Positions 18,648 through 30,351 are shown, numbered from the stretch's first letter. The stretch is DNA of 64,000 nucleotides from an uncultured Sphingomonadaceae bacterium (GCA_947501325.1 CANMVC010000002.1:372001-436000), one strand, 5' to 3'. Notes: generated from the sequence alone by a model not told the origin. Made by a program: numbers and translations.

Positions 18648-20098
18648 AATAAAGCCTGAGCCGCCGTGGCCGTTACCGGTGCCAACAAGGGAATGGCGAG
18701 ATAGCCAAGCGGCGAGACGGCTATTGCCATTAACGCTATCAAGCCGTTTTCGGTCTTGTGACCCGTCCGAACAATTTCTCCAGCAGGATCATCGAAATAG
18801 ATGATTTTGACGACCTTGATATAATAAAAAGCACCAATTACCGAGGCGGCAATGCCAATAACGGCCAGCGGCAACATGCCCGCAGCAACGGCCGCATCAA
18901 AGACGAGGAACTTGCCCCAGAAGCCGAAAAGCGGCGGAATACCTGCCAGTGAGAACATGAACACCGCAAATGCAGCCGCCAGGCCAGGACGGGTTTGTGA
19001 CAGTCCTGCCAGACTGGACAGAGATTCCAGTGGCTTCCCATCGGCATCCCGCATTTCCATCACGCAGATAAAACTCCCAAGCGTCATCGCGAGATAGATA
19101 ACAAGGTAGAACAGCATCGCGGAAACGCCCTGCTCGGTGCCAGCGGCCAAGCCGATAAGCAGAAAACCGACGTTGTTGATCGAACTATAGGCCAGCAGAC
19201 GCTTGATATTCTGTTGGCCAATAGCCGCAACCGCACCAAGTACTATGGATGCCAAGGCCACAAAGACAATGATCTGCTGCCATGTTGGTGTCTGGCCTCC
19301 AAAAGCATCAATTATCACCCGAACGGTCAGTGCTATTGCGGCAACCTTCGGTGCGCTGGCGAAAAAGGCCGTAACCGGCGTCGGCGCGCCTTCATAAACG
19401 TCCGGCGTCCACATATGAAATGGTACGGCGCTGATTTTAAACGCCAGACCAGCCAGGACCAAAACCACGCCGATTAGCGGCCCGGTTGAAAGATCGCCGG
19501 TAAGTGTATCACTAATCACCGAGAAGCTGGTCGATCCTGCGAACCCATATACCAATGACATGCCGAAGAGCAGCATACCGCTCGCCAAAGCGCCGAGCAC
19601 GAAATATTTCAAGCCCGCCTCGGAAGAACGGATATCGTTGCGAATAAAGCTTGCCAATACATAGGCGGACAGGCTGTTGAGTTCGAGACCGATATACAGC
19701 GTCATCAGGTCGACGGCCGACACCATCATGCCCATACCAATCGTCGCGAACAGGATCAGCACGGGATATTCGGGGCGATAGGCTCCGCTATCTTTGAAAA
19801 AGCGCGGAGCGACCATCAGCGAGATTATCGCAGCAAAATAGATGAGCAGTTTCGCAAAGCTTCCAAACCCGTCCATGCGGTAAAGCCCGTAAAACGCATC
19901 ACCACCAAATTCAAAGGATGGGTTTGTCAGAAATTCCAACGCATAGGCCGACGCACCAAATAGGGCCGCCACAGAGAGGATTGTCACCAAACGCGCCGAT
20001 TTGACGCCGCCAAAAGCCGCAACCAACAGCAAAATCAGACTGCTGACCGTCAGGATGATCTCGGGCAGCGTAAATATGAGTGAAAGTCTGTAATCCAT
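18644..20098 (-). CDS. nuoN: NADH-quinone oxidoreductase subunit N
   Basis: A 484-residue antiporter-like membrane subunit of respiratory complex I, with about 14 helices. The conserved ELNSLSAYVLASF and the membrane Lys/Glu proton-path residues (FKISAVPFHMWTPDVYEGAP) are present. The ATG overlaps the nuoM stop by one base. It is the last nuo gene, followed by birA, coaX and rnj. Confidence 0.96.
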   Translation of the reverse strand: MDYRLSLIFTLPEIILTVSSLILLLVAAFGGVKSARLVTILSVAALFGASAYALEFLTNPSFEFGGDAFYGLYRMDGFGSFAKLLIYFAAIISLMVAPRFFKDSGAYRPEYPVLILFATIGMGMMVSAVDLMTLYIGLELNSLSAYVLASFIRNDIRSSEAGLKYFVLGALASGMLLFGMSLVYGFAGSTSFSVISDTLTGDLSTGPLIGVVLVLAGLAFKISAVPFHMWTPDVYEGAPTPVTAFFASAPKVAAIALTVRVIIDAFGGQTPTWQQIIVFVALASIVLGAVAAIGQQNIKRLLAYSSINNVGFLLIGLAAGTEQGVSAMLFYLVIYLAMTLGSFICVMEMRDADGKPLESLSSLAGLSQTRPGLAAAFAVFMFSLAGIPPLFGFWGKFLVFDAAVAAGMLPLAVIGIAASVIGAFYYIKVVKIIYFDDPAGEIVRTGHKTENGLIALMAIAVSPLGYLAIPLLAPVTATAAQALF

Positions 20099-21648
20099 CA
20101 GTGCGACTCCCCGTGACCGGTCTCGGTCTCATGGGCCTTTGTAGCCGCTTTAGCTTCACCCATTTTCAAATGTGCATCCCCCTCTGGCGCGGCGCGATCA
20201 ATCCGGGCGACCAGCGTTCCCACGTCTCCGCGTATCGGCGCCATGAAACTTTCCGGATAGATACCCATCCACATGACAGCAGCAGCAATCGGCGCCAGCA
20301 ATGCCATTTCACGGGCGGATAAATCCGGCATCGCTTTAACATCTTCATGGACAAGTTCACCAAAAGCGACCCGACGATAGAGATAGAGCATGTAACCGGC
20401 ACCCAGAATGATACCTGTCGTCGCCACCAATGTGACCCAGCTATTCACTTTGTAGAGACCCACGAGCGAGAGAAATTCGCCGACAAAGCCACTTGTGCCG
20501 GGAAGGCCGATAGATGCCATTGTGAACAGCATGAACAGGACGGCATATTTCGGCATGTTGATCGAAAGACCGCCGTAACGGTCAATTTCTCTTGTATGCA
20601 GACGATCATATATCACGCCAACGCAGAGGAAGAGCGCGCCGGAAACCAAGCCGTGGCTAAGCATAACAATGATCGCGCCCTCAATGCCTTGCCGGTTGAA
20701 AGCAAACAGACCCAGCGTCACAATTGCCATATGGGCGACAGACGAATAGGCGATCAGCTTCTTCATATCCTGCTGCACCAACGCAACCAGGGATGTGTAG
20801 ATTACTGCGACCATCGACAGTGCAAAGATCAACCAGATAAATTGCTCTGACGCTTCCGGGAACATCGGGATGGAGAAACGCAGGAACCCATAACCGCCCA
20901 TTTTCAACAGCACACCAGCCAGGATCACGGACCCTGCCGTCGGTGCCTGAACGTGCGCATCGGGCAACCAGGTATGGACCGGCCACATCGGCATTTTAAC
21001 CGCAAAGCTGGCGAAAAAGGCCAGCCAGAGCCAGGTCTGGGCCTCAGGCGCAAAATCATAGTTGAGCAGCGTTGGAATATTGCTCGTACCAGCATCCTGC
21101 ACCATCCACAGCATCGCGATCAACATCACGACCGAGCCGAGCAAAGTGTAGAGGAAGAATTTGTAACTGGCGTAAATCCGGTTAGTGCCGCCCCAAATAC
21201 CAATAATCAGGTACATCGGGATCAGGCCGGCTTCGAAGAGGATGTAGAACAGGAAGATATCCTGCGCCGCAAACACGCCGATCATCAGCACTTCCATGAA
21301 CAGGAACGCGGCCATATATTCGCCAACGCGGTCCTTGATCGACTCCCAGCTCGCACCGATACAAATCGGCATCAGGAACACGGTGAGCATGATCAGCATC
21401 ATCGAAATGCCGTCTATGCCCAAGGCCCAGGCGAAAGTGCCAAACAGCTCCAATCGCTCGACATATTGCCACTGCGGGCCGCCAACATCGTAATTGGCCC
21501 ACAGCACAATGCCGAGAGCAAATAGCACCAACGTCGTAACCAGAGCGAGCCAGCGTGCGGCTTTTGCGCCAACAAACAGGCAAATAATCGCGGCCAGCAT
21601 TGGCAGGCCCATCATCAGCGACAGGATCGGAAAATCAAGCTGGTTCAT
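20098..21648 (-). CDS. nuoM: NADH-quinone oxidoreductase subunit M
   Basis: A 516-residue antiporter-like proton-pumping subunit of complex I. The signature [20 protein letters not shown] holds the conserved membrane glutamate, and [18 protein letters not shown] the conserved Lys and helix break. The frame is open to 21675, but [11 protein letters not shown] at 21648, whose ATG overlaps the nuoL stop (TGATG), is the likely start. The C-terminal tail is His/Glu-rich, a mild oddity. Confidence 0.96.
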   Translation of the reverse strand: MNQLDFPILSLMMGLPMLAAIICLFVGAKAARWLALVTTLVLFALGIVLWANYDVGGPQWQYVERLELFGTFAWALGIDGISMMLIMLTVFLMPICIGASWESIKDRVGEYMAAFLFMEVLMIGVFAAQDIFLFYILFEAGLIPMYLIIGIWGGTNRIYASYKFFLYTLLGSVVMLIAMLWMVQDAGTSNIPTLLNYDFAPEAQTWLWLAFFASFAVKMPMWPVHTWLPDAHVQAPTAGSVILAGVLLKMGGYGFLRFSIPMFPEASEQFIWLIFALSMVAVIYTSLVALVQQDMKKLIAYSSVAHMAIVTLGLFAFNRQGIEGAIIVMLSHGLVSGALFLCVGVIYDRLHTREIDRYGGLSINMPKYAVLFMLFTMASIGLPGTSGFVGEFLSLVGLYKVNSWVTLVATTGIILGAGYMLYLYRRVAFGELVHEDVKAMPDLSAREMALLAPIAAAVMWMGIYPESFMAPIRGDVGTLVARIDRAAPEGDAHLKMGEAKAATKAHETETGHGESH

Positions 21649-23651
21649 CAGTTCGCTCCCCGCACGATAAGCCACGTCACAGCAGCAGCCAATCCGAGTA
21701 GCATGACCAGCGCATAGCTATAGAGATAGCCGGTCTGGAATTTCTTCGCGACACCTGCACCGCTAGCCACAACCGCCGCGACACCATTGGGGCCGAAGCG
21801 ATCAATTGTGCCTTCATCGCCGGTTTTCCAGAACAACCTTCCAAACCAGAAGGCCGGACGTACAAAGATCAAGTCATAAAGCTCGTCAAAATACCACTTG
21901 TTGAAGAAGAAGTTATAGATCGGCTGGAAGGTCGCAGCGAGGCGTGCTGGACGATCTTTGCCGCGGAAGTACATCAGATATGCCGTGGTAAGACCTATGA
22001 GCATGGCCACAGTCGAGGCCAGTTTCACCCACAGCGGTACTTCATGAATTTCATGCATTAAATGACGGTCAAACGCCAAACTGCCAGCCCAGAAGCGGAA
22101 GCCCTCCGTAGCATCGATAAACTGGTTGTGGAAAAGAAAGCCTGCCGCGATCGCGCCAAAACCAAGCAGGCCCAGCGGGATCAGCATAGAGAATGGACTT
22201 TCATGAGGGTGATAACCGCCGGTTGAGTCTTCGGCCGTTTCCGGTGTTTTGTGAACGCTGTGCTGAATATGCTCGGATTGAATCCAGCGCGGTGTGCCCC
22301 AGAAGGTCAGGAACATCAGACGCCAGCTGTAGAAGCTGGTCAACAAAGCGGCCAGTACACCAATGGCAAAGGCGAATTGCCCCGTGCTGGTGCCACTTGC
22401 AAACGCTGCCTCGATGATTGCATCCTTGGAATAGAAGCCAGCAAACCCGCCAAGGCCAACAATGCCAACGCCAGTAATCGCCAGTGTCCCTGCCATCATT
22501 GCCCAGAAAGTCAGCGGAATTTCTTTCCGCAGGCCGCCGTAATAACGCATGTCCTGCTCATGATGCATGGCGTGAATCACCGAGCCCGCGCCAAGAAACA
22601 GTAGTGCTTTAAAGAAAGCGTGGGTGAACAGATGGAACATCGCGGCGCTATAGGCACCGACACCTGCGGCGAAGAACATATAGCCTAGCTGCGAGCAGGT
22701 GGAATAAGCAATCACGCGCTTGATATCGGTTTGTACCAAGCCAACTGTCGCGGCAAAAATCGCGGTAGCGGCGCCAACAACGGTAACAACTGTCAAAGCC
22801 ACATCACTGGTTTCAAACATTGGCGACAAACGGCAAACCATGAAAACGCCCGCTGTAACCATGGTCGCTGCGTGAATCAGCGCAGACACGGGTGTTGGTC
22901 CCTCCATCGCATCCGGCAGCCAGGTGTGGAGACCCAATTGCGCGGATTTGCCCATCGCACCGATGAACAACAGCAGACAAAGGATGGTCATGGTATCCAG
23001 ACGCATCCCCGCAAAGGTAATTGTCGATCCCGCCATCGCCGGCGCCGCTTCCAGAATTTCGGGAATGGATACCGTTCCAAAAACCAGGAAGGTCCCGAAG
23101 ATACCAAGCATGAAGCCAAGATCGCCAACCCGGTTCACAACAAAGGCTTTGATTGCTGCCGCGCTGGCCGTCGGTTTCTTGAACCAGAAACCGATGAGCA
23201 GGTAGGACGCAAGACCAACCCCTTCCCAACCGAAGAACATCTGGACCAAATTATCGGCTGTCACCAGCATCAACATGGCAAAGGTAAAAAGCGACAAATA
23301 TGCAAAAAAGCGCGGTTGATCAGGATCTTCATCCATATAGCCCCAGCTATACAGGTGCACCAGAGCCGAAACCGTGGTCACGACGACCAGCATGACAGCA
23401 GTCAGTGCATCAACCCTCAAAGCCCATTCAAAGTTGAGATCGCCCGACTGCACCCATGTCAGCACCGGCACAACTTCTGCCGCTCGCGCCAGCATGATAT
23501 AGTCGATGAATATCGGCCAGCTCAGCGCGCAGGATACGAACAAGGCGGCGGTCGTGATAAATTTCGCGGGAACATTGCCAATCATGCGATTGCCAAAGCC
23601 TGCGACTATTGCTGCCAGCAAGGGCAGGAAAACGATAAGCTGGATCGTCAA
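21648..23651 (-). CDS. nuoL: NADH-quinone oxidoreductase subunit L
   Basis: The largest membrane subunit of complex I (667 residues), with about 16 helices and the long lateral helix near the C-terminus. Typical segments: [37 protein letters not shown], and [20 protein letters not shown]. It pumps protons and clamps NuoM and NuoN through its lateral helix. It lies 4 bp after nuoK and overlaps nuoM by one base. Confidence 0.97.
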   Translation of the reverse strand: MTIQLIVFLPLLAAIVAGFGNRMIGNVPAKFITTAALFVSCALSWPIFIDYIMLARAAEVVPVLTWVQSGDLNFEWALRVDALTAVMLVVVTTVSALVHLYSWGYMDEDPDQPRFFAYLSLFTFAMLMLVTADNLVQMFFGWEGVGLASYLLIGFWFKKPTASAAAIKAFVVNRVGDLGFMLGIFGTFLVFGTVSIPEILEAAPAMAGSTITFAGMRLDTMTILCLLLFIGAMGKSAQLGLHTWLPDAMEGPTPVSALIHAATMVTAGVFMVCRLSPMFETSDVALTVVTVVGAATAIFAATVGLVQTDIKRVIAYSTCSQLGYMFFAAGVGAYSAAMFHLFTHAFFKALLFLGAGSVIHAMHHEQDMRYYGGLRKEIPLTFWAMMAGTLAITGVGIVGLGGFAGFYSKDAIIEAAFASGTSTGQFAFAIGVLAALLTSFYSWRLMFLTFWGTPRWIQSEHIQHSVHKTPETAEDSTGGYHPHESPFSMLIPLGLLGFGAIAAGFLFHNQFIDATEGFRFWAGSLAFDRHLMHEIHEVPLWVKLASTVAMLIGLTTAYLMYFRGKDRPARLAATFQPIYNFFFNKWYFDELYDLIFVRPAFWFGRLFWKTGDEGTIDRFGPNGVAAVVASGAGVAKKFQTGYLYSYALVMLLGLAAAVTWLIVRGAN

Positions 23652-23655
23652 GTCC

Positions 23656-23961
23656 CTAACCCTTCATCCGGTTGACATCATCAACGGCGATCGTGCCGCG
23701 CTGACGGAAATAGATAACCAATATGGCAAGTCCAATGGCCGCTTCGCCTGCCGCGACCGTCAGCACGAACATCGCAAAAATTTGCCCGGTCATATCGCCC
23801 AGAAAGGCACTGAAAGCGACCAGGTTCAAATTCACCGAGAGCAGGATCAGCTCAATCGCCATCAGGATGATGATAATATTTTTTCGGTTCAGAAAAATGC
23901 CCAGCATGCCCATCACGAACAGGATGGAACTGACCACCAGATAATGCTCTATGCCGATCAT
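23656..23961 (-). CDS. nuoK: NADH-quinone oxidoreductase subunit K
   Basis: A 101-residue protein with three membrane helices, including [20 protein letters not shown] with the conserved buried glutamate of the E-channel. It belongs to the membrane arm of complex I. Its ATG overlaps the nuoJ stop (ATGA). Confidence 0.97.
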   Translation of the reverse strand: MIGIEHYLVVSSILFVMGMLGIFLNRKNIIIILMAIELILLSVNLNLVAFSAFLGDMTGQIFAMFVLTVAAGEAAIGLAILVIYFRQRGTIAVDDVNRMKG

Positions 23962-24569
23962 AGTTCGACCCCCTTGCCGACTTCAGGCTGCTCGTTGCGT
24001 GTTGCGTCTTCTGGACGCCTTGTGACCTGATCACGGATGTTCTGGATCCGGACGCCGCCGCGTTTGCGGTTGGTTAGAACAATGGCACCGACCATGGCGA
24101 CCAGCAGGATCATACCCGCGGCTTCAAACAGAAAGATATATTTGGTGTACAGTAAAGCGCCCAACGCTTCGATGTTGGAAGGCCCACCAGCTGGAGGTCC
24201 TACGACCGCATTGGCTTCGCCCATGCCGCCAGCGGTCCATGCACCCACTCCAAAAATAATCTCGGCGAGCAAGACCAGAGCCAAAAGCAGTCCCAAAGGT
24301 AGGTTTTTCATGAAACCGGCCCGTAATTCCGCAAAGTCGATGTCTAGCATCATAACGACGAACAGAAACAAGACCGCCACCGCGCCGACATAGACAATGA
24401 CCAGCAAGGCCGCGATAAATTCTGCGCCAACCAGCAACATCAGGCCCGCCGCGTTAAAAAACGCCAAAATCAGCCATAAAACGCTGTGCACAGGATTGCG
24501 TGCAAAGATGCAAAACGCACCGCTGGCGATGACAATGGATGCGAATAGATAGAAAGCAAATATTTGCAT
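23958..24569 (-). CDS. nuoJ: NADH-quinone oxidoreductase subunit J
   Basis: A 203-residue membrane subunit with five helices. It carries the family phrases [20 protein letters not shown] and [20 protein letters not shown]; the latter contains the pi-bulge helix that links quinone chemistry to proton pumping. The soluble C-terminal tail is typical of alphaproteobacteria. It follows nuoI after 42 bp. Confidence 0.96.
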   Translation of the reverse strand: MQIFAFYLFASIVIASGAFCIFARNPVHSVLWLILAFFNAAGLMLLVGAEFIAALLVIVYVGAVAVLFLFVVMMLDIDFAELRAGFMKNLPLGLLLALVLLAEIIFGVGAWTAGGMGEANAVVGPPAGGPSNIEALGALLYTKYIFLFEAAGMILLVAMVGAIVLTNRKRGGVRIQNIRDQVTRRPEDATRNEQPEVGKGVEL

Positions 24570-24611
24570 GTTTACGGTTTCCCTGACCCCCCTTTGAGTC
24601 GTGTCAGCGCC

Positions 24612-25097
24612 TTAACGATAGGGCGCGTCGGCGGCAAGGTTGGATGCGATGGCTCGCTCCCATTTGTCACCATTTTCGAGCAGTTTTGCTTTGTCGTAGA
24701 TTAATTCTTCGCGTGTCTCGGTCGAATATTCAAAATTCGGCCCTTCGACGACAGCATCCACCGGACAGGCTTCCTGACAGAAGCCACAATAGATGCATTT
24801 GGTCATATCAATATCATAGCGCGTGGTCCGGCGACTGCCATCTTCGCGTGGTTCGGCTTCAATCGTGATCGCTTGCGCCGGGCATACCGCTTCGCAAAGT
24901 TTACAGGCTATGCAGCGTTCTTCCCCATTGGGATAGCGGCGCAGCACATGCTCCCCACGAAACCGCGGCGAAATCGGGTTCTTCTCATAGGGATAGTTGA
25001 TGGTCTTCTTCCGCTTGAAGAAATATTTCAGCGTCAGTGCGTGCGCCAGGACGATTTCGTAAAGCGTAAAGGCTTTTATGACTTCTGTTATTCTCAT
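24612..25097 (-). CDS. nuoI: NADH-quinone oxidoreductase subunit I (two [4Fe-4S] clusters)
   Basis: A 161-residue ferredoxin-like subunit that carries electrons along the peripheral arm of complex I through clusters N6a and N6b. The two CxxCxxCxxxCP motifs are intact: [12 protein letters not shown] and [12 protein letters not shown]. The ATG at 25097 overlaps the nuoH stop (ATGA) with GGGTGG just upstream; a GTG nine bases earlier is less likely. Confidence 0.96.
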   Translation of the reverse strand: MRITEVIKAFTLYEIVLAHALTLKYFFKRKKTINYPYEKNPISPRFRGEHVLRRYPNGEERCIACKLCEAVCPAQAITIEAEPREDGSRRTTRYDIDMTKCIYCGFCQEACPVDAVVEGPNFEYSTETREELIYDKAKLLENGDKWERAIASNLAADAPYR

Positions 25098-26146
25098 AGC
25101 GGCCACCCAAATTTATCGATCATGACATATCCGCTGACCAGAAATACCCAGAATATGCTGATGGGCAGAAATACTTTCCAACCCAGACGCATGAGCTGAT
25201 CATAGCGGTAACGCGGAACCGTGGCCCAGGCCCAACTGAAGATGAAGAAAATCATGAACATCTTCAGGAACAACCAGATAATCCCGGGTACAGCATAAAG
25301 CGGTTCCCAATCAACCGGTGGCAGCCATCCGCCCCAGAACAGGATCACATTCAGCGCACACATCAGCAGAATATTGGCATATTCGCCCAGCCAGAACAGC
25401 GCAAAGGACATGGAGGAATATTCGGTCTGATAACCCGCGACCAACTCACTCTCTGCTTCGGTGAGATCGAAAGGCGCGCGTGCCGTTTCTGCCATCGAGC
25501 TGATCAGGAACATCACTGCCATTGGAAAGAGCAGCGGATTAACCCCGTAAGCGTTCACAAATCCGAAGATATGGCCTTCTTGCGCCTTGATAATTTCGTT
25601 GAGATTGAAAGTACCGGCAAACAAAACCACCGAAATCAGGATGAAGCCGATGGAAACCTCATAAGAGATCATCTGAGCCGCCGCGCGCATGGCCGAGAAA
25701 AACGGATATTTCGAGTTACTCGCCCAACCGGAAATCACCACGCCGTAAACGCCCAGAGAGCTTATCGCGAGAATGTACAGCACCCCGATATTGATATTCG
25801 CAAGGACCATTTCCTCGCTAAACGGAATGACCGCCCAGGCCAGCAAAGCCACGGTAAAGGTGATGATCGGTGCCAGCAGGAACAGGCCCTTATTGGCGCC
25901 CGACGGGATGATCGTTTCCTGCAGGAACACTTTCAGGCCGTCTGCAAAGCTTTGCAGCAGACCGAATGGCCCGACCACATTGGGACCGCGACGCAGCGCC
26001 ACTGCGGCAATAATCTTGCGATCCACATAAATGATCATCGCCACAGCCAACATCAGCGGAAGCGCGATCAGCAGGATCAGTGCCAGTGTCGCAACAAACC
26101 AACCAATATCAGGGCCCAGAAAAGTTGATTGGAGATATTCGGTCAT
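25094..26146 (-). CDS. nuoH: NADH-quinone oxidoreductase subunit H
   Basis: A 350-residue membrane subunit that forms much of the quinone chamber of complex I. Family segments: [20 protein letters not shown] near the N-terminus, the [20 protein letters not shown] loop, and [20 protein letters not shown] with the conserved acidic residues. The ATG overlaps the nuoG stop (ATGA). Confidence 0.97.
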   Translation of the reverse strand: MTEYLQSTFLGPDIGWFVATLALILLIALPLMLAVAMIIYVDRKIIAAVALRRGPNVVGPFGLLQSFADGLKVFLQETIIPSGANKGLFLLAPIITFTVALLAWAVIPFSEEMVLANINIGVLYILAISSLGVYGVVISGWASNSKYPFFSAMRAAAQMISYEVSIGFILISVVLFAGTFNLNEIIKAQEGHIFGFVNAYGVNPLLFPMAVMFLISSMAETARAPFDLTEAESELVAGYQTEYSSMSFALFWLGEYANILLMCALNVILFWGGWLPPVDWEPLYAVPGIIWLFLKMFMIFFIFSWAWATVPRYRYDQLMRLGWKVFLPISIFWVFLVSGYVMIDKFGWPL

Positions 26147-28155
26147 TCTGCCGCCTCCAGCATATCATCACCATGCAGCAATTCAGCCGAACAGCGCTGC
26201 ATCGTCGCGCTGGCGCGGGCGATGCTGTTGGTGAGGTAGAAATCCTTGATCGGGTGGACGCCCTGCCCTGTTGGTTGATCCGGCAATCCCGTTGGTGGTG
26301 CCCAATCCAATGACACCAGGCCTTCTGCGGCCAATTCCGAATGATCCTTGAACATCTTGCTCCGCAGCTCTTCAAAACTGTCAAATGGCAATGTCTTGCC
26401 CATCACATCGGACAGAGCCCGTAAGATGCTCCAGTCTTCGCGAGCATCGCCGGGAGCAAAAATCGCCTTGTTGGAGCGCTGCACACGTCCTTCCAGATTG
26501 ACATAAGTACCGTTTTTCTCGGTATAGGCCGCCGCTGGCAAGATCACGTCCGCCGCATGCGCACCGGCATCGCCATGATGGCCGATATAGACTTTGAAGC
26601 TCTTATCAAACGGCGCATAATCCATTTCATCGGCACCGAGCGAAAAGAGCAGTTTCGGCTTTTTCGCGGCAATGGCTTTGATACCGCCATCATAAGTATA
26701 GCCAAGCATCAACCCGCCGGTGCGCGAAGCGCCGATATGCAGCACATTAAAGCCGTTCCAGTCATCACGAACCAGCTTATATTTTGTCGCCAGCTTCAAG
26801 GCTGCGCCATGCGCGCCGTCTATACTCAACGCGCCGCCGCCCAGGATAAGCGCCGGTTTTTCGGCATTTTTCAGTGCATCTGCAGCGGCTTTGGGCAGCT
26901 TGGCCAGCAAGCTCATATCATCGCCGAGCCATTCGACCGGATAGGTCTGATCCGCCTCTGGTCCAATGCCAAAGACTTTCGCTCCGCCCTTGCGCACCGC
27001 CTTGCGGATGCGCGTATTAACGAGCGAGGCTTCCCAGCGCGGATTGGTCGAAACCAGAATGATCACATCCGCCTCTTCAATGCCGGCAATGGTGGTGTTG
27101 AAATTCACCGCTGCCAGATTGGACACATCGTAAGACAGGCCCGTCTGGCGCCCTTCCAGCATGTCCGATTTCATCGATTTGAGCAGCTTTTTGGTCGCGT
27201 ACATGGTTTCGCAATCAACCAGATCACCGGCGATGGCGGCTACCGAACTGCCTGCTTTGACCGCCGCAATGGCTTCAAATGCCTCGTTCCAGCTCGCGGG
27301 CATCAATGTGCCATTTTGCCGAATATAAGGCTTGTCGAGGCGGCGCTTCATCAGACCGTCAATTGCGTGACGCGTCTTGTCGGTCGCCCATTCCTCGTTC
27401 ACGTCATCATTGACGCGCGGCAATGCGCGCAGCACTTCGCGGCCGCGGCTGTCGATGCGGATATTGGTGCCAACGCCGTCCATCACGTCAATGCCCAAGG
27501 TCTTGGTCAATTCCCAGGGCCGCGCTTCAAATGCATAAGGCTTGCTGGTCAGCGCGCCAACGGGGCAAAGATCAACAACATTGCCTGAAAGCTCGCTATG
27601 CACTGCGCCCTCGAGATAGGAGGTAATCTCCATACCCTCACCGCGGCCAATAGCGCCAATTTCTTCCACGCCCGCCACTTCTTCAGCAAAGCGAACGCAG
27701 CGGGTGCAATGGATACAGCGGGTCATGATCGTCTTGACTACCGGTCCCATATATTTTTCGGTTACTGCCCGTTTATTCTCTTCATAGCGCGATCCGCCCT
27801 TGCCATAGGCCATGGCCTGATCCTGCAAGTCGCACTCGCCGCCCTGATCGCAAATCGGGCAATCGAGCGGATGGTTGATGAGCAGAAATTCCATCACCCC
27901 TTCCCGCGCCTTTTTGACCATTTCGCTGTCGGTACGAATTTCCTGCCCTTCAGCGGCGGGCAGCGCGCAGCTCGCCTGCGGCTTCGGCGGTCCGGGCTTC
28001 ACCTCGACCAGACACATGCGGCAATTGCCCGCAATGCTCAGGCGCTCATGGTAGCAGAAACGCGGAATTTCCTTACCTGCAAGCTCGGCAGCTTGCAGCA
28101 CGGTGGCGCCCTGAGGAACTTCGAGTTCGATGCCATCTACGGTGACTTTAGGCAT
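26143..28155 (-). CDS. nuoG: NADH-quinone oxidoreductase subunit G
   Basis: A 670-residue Fe-S subunit of the peripheral arm. The N-terminal [2Fe-2S] ferredoxin domain ([19 protein letters not shown]), the His-ligated cluster motif ([20 protein letters not shown]) and the N4/N5 cysteines ([11 protein letters not shown]) are present, followed by a molybdopterin-oxidoreductase-like domain without cofactor. The frame is open to 28182, but that part is translated from a repeat element; [13 protein letters not shown] at 28155 is the family's normal start. Confidence 0.96.
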   Translation of the reverse strand: MPKVTVDGIELEVPQGATVLQAAELAGKEIPRFCYHERLSIAGNCRMCLVEVKPGPPKPQASCALPAAEGQEIRTDSEMVKKAREGVMEFLLINHPLDCPICDQGGECDLQDQAMAYGKGGSRYEENKRAVTEKYMGPVVKTIMTRCIHCTRCVRFAEEVAGVEEIGAIGRGEGMEITSYLEGAVHSELSGNVVDLCPVGALTSKPYAFEARPWELTKTLGIDVMDGVGTNIRIDSRGREVLRALPRVNDDVNEEWATDKTRHAIDGLMKRRLDKPYIRQNGTLMPASWNEAFEAIAAVKAGSSVAAIAGDLVDCETMYATKKLLKSMKSDMLEGRQTGLSYDVSNLAAVNFNTTIAGIEEADVIILVSTNPRWEASLVNTRIRKAVRKGGAKVFGIGPEADQTYPVEWLGDDMSLLAKLPKAAADALKNAEKPALILGGGALSIDGAHGAALKLATKYKLVRDDWNGFNVLHIGASRTGGLMLGYTYDGGIKAIAAKKPKLLFSLGADEMDYAPFDKSFKVYIGHHGDAGAHAADVILPAAAYTEKNGTYVNLEGRVQRSNKAIFAPGDAREDWSILRALSDVMGKTLPFDSFEELRSKMFKDHSELAAEGLVSLDWAPPTGLPDQPTGQGVHPIKDFYLTNSIARASATMQRCSAELLHGDDMLEAAE

Positions 28156-28175
28156 ATGCTGCATCCAAATTAAGT

Positions 28176-28268
28176 TCGTCATGCTGAACTTGTTTCAGCA
28201 TCCATTGCGCCTTCACAGAGATGGTCTCAAGACTAGAGATGGACCCTGAAACAAGTTCAGGGTGACGA
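28176..28268. repeat. REP-like inverted repeat between nuoF and nuoG
   Basis: Two roughly 30-bp arms (28176-28205 and 28239-28268) are near-perfect inverted copies of each other. Each arm folds on itself: TGCTGAA-CTTGT-TTCAGCA on the left and CCCTGAA-ACAAG-TTCAGGG on the right. This CTGAACTTGTTTCAG element is, from memory, a frequent dispersed repeat in sphingomonad genomes. It is the only real gap inside the nuo operon and may act as a transcript-processing or stabilising hairpin. Confidence 0.8.
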
Positions 28269-28284
28269 AATGCAAGGCTATAAT

Positions 28285-29592
28285 TCACTCCGCCGCCTCC
28301 AAAACTTCTGCGCCTTTATTTTCACGAATACGCCGCTCCATCTCCGGACGGAAATGACGGATCAAACCCTGTATCGGCCAAGCCGCTGCATCGCCTAGTG
28401 CGCAGATGGTATGACCTTCAACCTGTTTGGTCACTTCATAAAGCGTATCAATATCGCCAATCTCGGCATCGCCATCACGCATTTTTTCCATCACGCGCCA
28501 CATCCAGCCAGTGCCCTCACGGCATGGCGTGCATTGGCCACAGCTTTCATGTTTGTAGAAATAGCTAAGCCGTGAAATCGCGCGGACGATGTCGGTCGAC
28601 TTGTCCATCACGATGACCGCTGCCGTACCAAGACCGGAGCCCAAATCCTTGAGCCCGTCAAAATCCATCGGCGCGTCCATGATTTGTTCGGCTGGTACCA
28701 AAGGCACCGAAGAGCCGCCCGGAATAACCGCGAGCAGATTGTCCCATCCGCCGGTAATCCCGCCGCAGTGTTTCTCAATCATATCCTTGAACGGGACAGA
28801 CATGGCTTCTTCAAACACAGCCGGCTTGTCGACATGGCCGGAAACCTGAAATAATTTCGTGCCATGGTTATTCTCGCGGCCAAAGCCGGCAAACCAGCTG
28901 GCGCCACGGCGCAGGATCGTTGGCACCACCGCGATGGACTCAACATTGTTGACAGTCGTCGGGCAACCATAGAGCCCGGCACCGGCTGGAAATGGCGGTT
29001 TCAGACGCGGCTGGCCCTTTTTGCCTTCCAGACTTTCGATCATCGCGGTTTCTTCACCACAAATATAAGCGCCAGCACCGCGATGGACGAAGACGTCGAA
29101 ATCATAGCCGGATTTGGCCGCATTTTTCCCGATCAGGCCAGCGTCATAGGCTTCCTTGACGGCTGCCTCCATGACCTTGGCTTCCATGATATATTCGCCG
29201 CGAATGTAGATATAGGCTGCGCGCGCCCGCATCGCGAAACCGGCAATCAATGCGCCTTCAATCAGCTTGTGCGGATCGTTGCGCAGGATTTCGCGGTCCT
29301 TGCAAGAACCGGGCTCGGATTCATCAGCGTTAATAACCAGAAAACTCGGCCGTCCATCTGGCGATTCCTTGGGCATGAAGGACCATTTCAGACCGGTCGG
29401 AAAACCCGCGCCGCCGCGGCCGCGCAGGCCGCTTTCCTTCATCTCTTCGATAATCTTGTCATTGCCGCGCTTGATGATGTCGGCAGTATTGTCCCAGTCA
29501 CCACGCTTTTGCGCAGCTTTCAGGTCCCATGACTGAAAGCCATAGACATTGGTAAAGATGCGGTCTTTGTCCTGGAGAAAGTCAAAAGCCAT
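28285..29592 (-). CDS. nuoF: NADH-quinone oxidoreductase subunit F (NADH-binding)
   Basis: The 435-residue flavoprotein that oxidises NADH in complex I. The NADH/FMN site is visible as [19 protein letters not shown], with [16 protein letters not shown] and [19 protein letters not shown]. The N3 [4Fe-4S] cluster motif is [12 protein letters not shown], followed by a distant Cys. The ATG overlaps the stop of the tiny gene upstream (TAATG). Confidence 0.97.
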   Translation of the reverse strand: MAFDFLQDKDRIFTNVYGFQSWDLKAAQKRGDWDNTADIIKRGNDKIIEEMKESGLRGRGGAGFPTGLKWSFMPKESPDGRPSFLVINADESEPGSCKDREILRNDPHKLIEGALIAGFAMRARAAYIYIRGEYIMEAKVMEAAVKEAYDAGLIGKNAAKSGYDFDVFVHRGAGAYICGEETAMIESLEGKKGQPRLKPPFPAGAGLYGCPTTVNNVESIAVVPTILRRGASWFAGFGRENNHGTKLFQVSGHVDKPAVFEEAMSVPFKDMIEKHCGGITGGWDNLLAVIPGGSSVPLVPAEQIMDAPMDFDGLKDLGSGLGTAAVIVMDKSTDIVRAISRLSYFYKHESCGQCTPCREGTGWMWRVMEKMRDGDAEIGDIDTLYEVTKQVEGHTICALGDAAAWPIQGLIRHFRPEMERRIRENKGAEVLEAAE

Positions 29593-29684
29593 TATTTCTT
29601 ACTCCTGCGGCCCCAGAGGCCACCTGCAACCGCAATGGCAACCACCGCCAGCGCAACCCATCCTGCATATCCGTCGAGCAGCAT
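29592..29684 (-). CDS. 30-residue single-helix membrane peptide between nuoE and nuoF
   Basis: A complete small frame starts with ATG one base after the nuoE stop and ends in a TAA that overlaps the nuoF ATG (TAATG). The GGAG of the nuoE tail lies about 8 bp upstream as a ribosome site. The peptide begins MLLDGYAGW, continues with a hydrophobic Val/Ala/Gly helix of about 17 residues and ends in a basic GRRSKK tail, giving an inner-membrane peptide with its C-terminus inside. Perfect packing between two coupled genes argues that it is translated. Function is unknown; a complex I accessory or assembly role is inferred only from position. Confidence 0.65.
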   Translation of the reverse strand: MLLDGYAGWVALAVVAIAVAGGLWGRRSKK

Positions 29685-29685
29685 C

Positions 29686-30351
29686 TTACCACTCCTTCCG
29701 ATAGTCATGATTGGCCTTGACCATCTCTTTCAAGACAACCGGACCGCCTTCCGGCTCGCTGGTCTTGCGACCAATTTGCGAACCGACCGGAATTTCTTTG
29801 CCATCGGCGAGGTCTTCCAAAATACGTGTCATGATATCGTAATCGAGATCTTCGTAATTATCGTCGTTAATCTGAACCATCGGCGCATTGGAGCAATTGC
29901 CCATGCACTCGACTTCGGTCAACGTGAACAGGCCATCTGGTGTCGTTTTGCCTTTGGCCATACCCTTATTCTTGCAAGCCGCCATCACATCATCGCTGCC
30001 CCGCAACATACAGGGCGTGGTGCCACAAACCTGCACATGGAAACGGCCAACCGGCGCGAGATTATACATGGTGTAGAAGGTCGCGACTTCATAGGCGCGC
30101 ATATAGGGCATGTCTAAATAGGCCGCGACATATTCGATCACCGGAACGGGCAACCAGCCTTGCGTATCCGTATCTGCACCAACCTGGCGCTGAGCCAGAT
30201 CTAGCAAAGCCATAACCGCCGATTTCTGGCGACCTTCCGGATATTTCGCAATCTGCCATTTGGCGAGCTTCTCGTTCGCTGGCGTGAATTTGAAATCGCC
30301 CCATTTGGCGCGCACTTCAAGTTCATCAGGTATATTTGGAGCTTCAGCCAT
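29686..30351 (-). CDS. nuoE: NADH-quinone oxidoreductase subunit E
   Basis: A 221-residue thioredoxin-like subunit with the N1a [2Fe-2S] cluster. The four cysteine ligands are in VQVCGTTPCML and VECMGNCSNAPM. It pairs with NuoF at the NADH site. The ATG overlaps the end of the 83-residue gene upstream by 8 bp. Confidence 0.96.
   Translation of the reverse strand: MAEAPNIPDELEVRAKWGDFKFTPANEKLAKWQIAKYPEGRQKSAVMALLDLAQRQVGADTDTQGWLPVPVIEYVAAYLDMPYMRAYEVATFYTMYNLAPVGRFHVQVCGTTPCMLRGSDDVMAACKNKGMAKGKTTPDGLFTLTEVECMGNCSNAPMVQINDDNYEDLDYDIMTRILEDLADGKEIPVGSQIGRKTSEPEGGPVVLKEMVKANHDYRKEW

Noticed and set aside
22731-23675. Long open frame (314 codons) on the plus strand
   Set aside because: It lies antisense to nuoL, has a His/Arg/Gln-rich low-complexity translation and no motif; a shadow of nuoL codon use.
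26557-27588. Open frame of 343 codons on the plus strand
   Set aside because: Entirely antisense to nuoG, with no ribosome site or family signature.
28156-28182. Upstream start for nuoG at 28182
   Set aside because: The added residues come from the REP-like repeat; family N-termini begin at MPKVTVDG.
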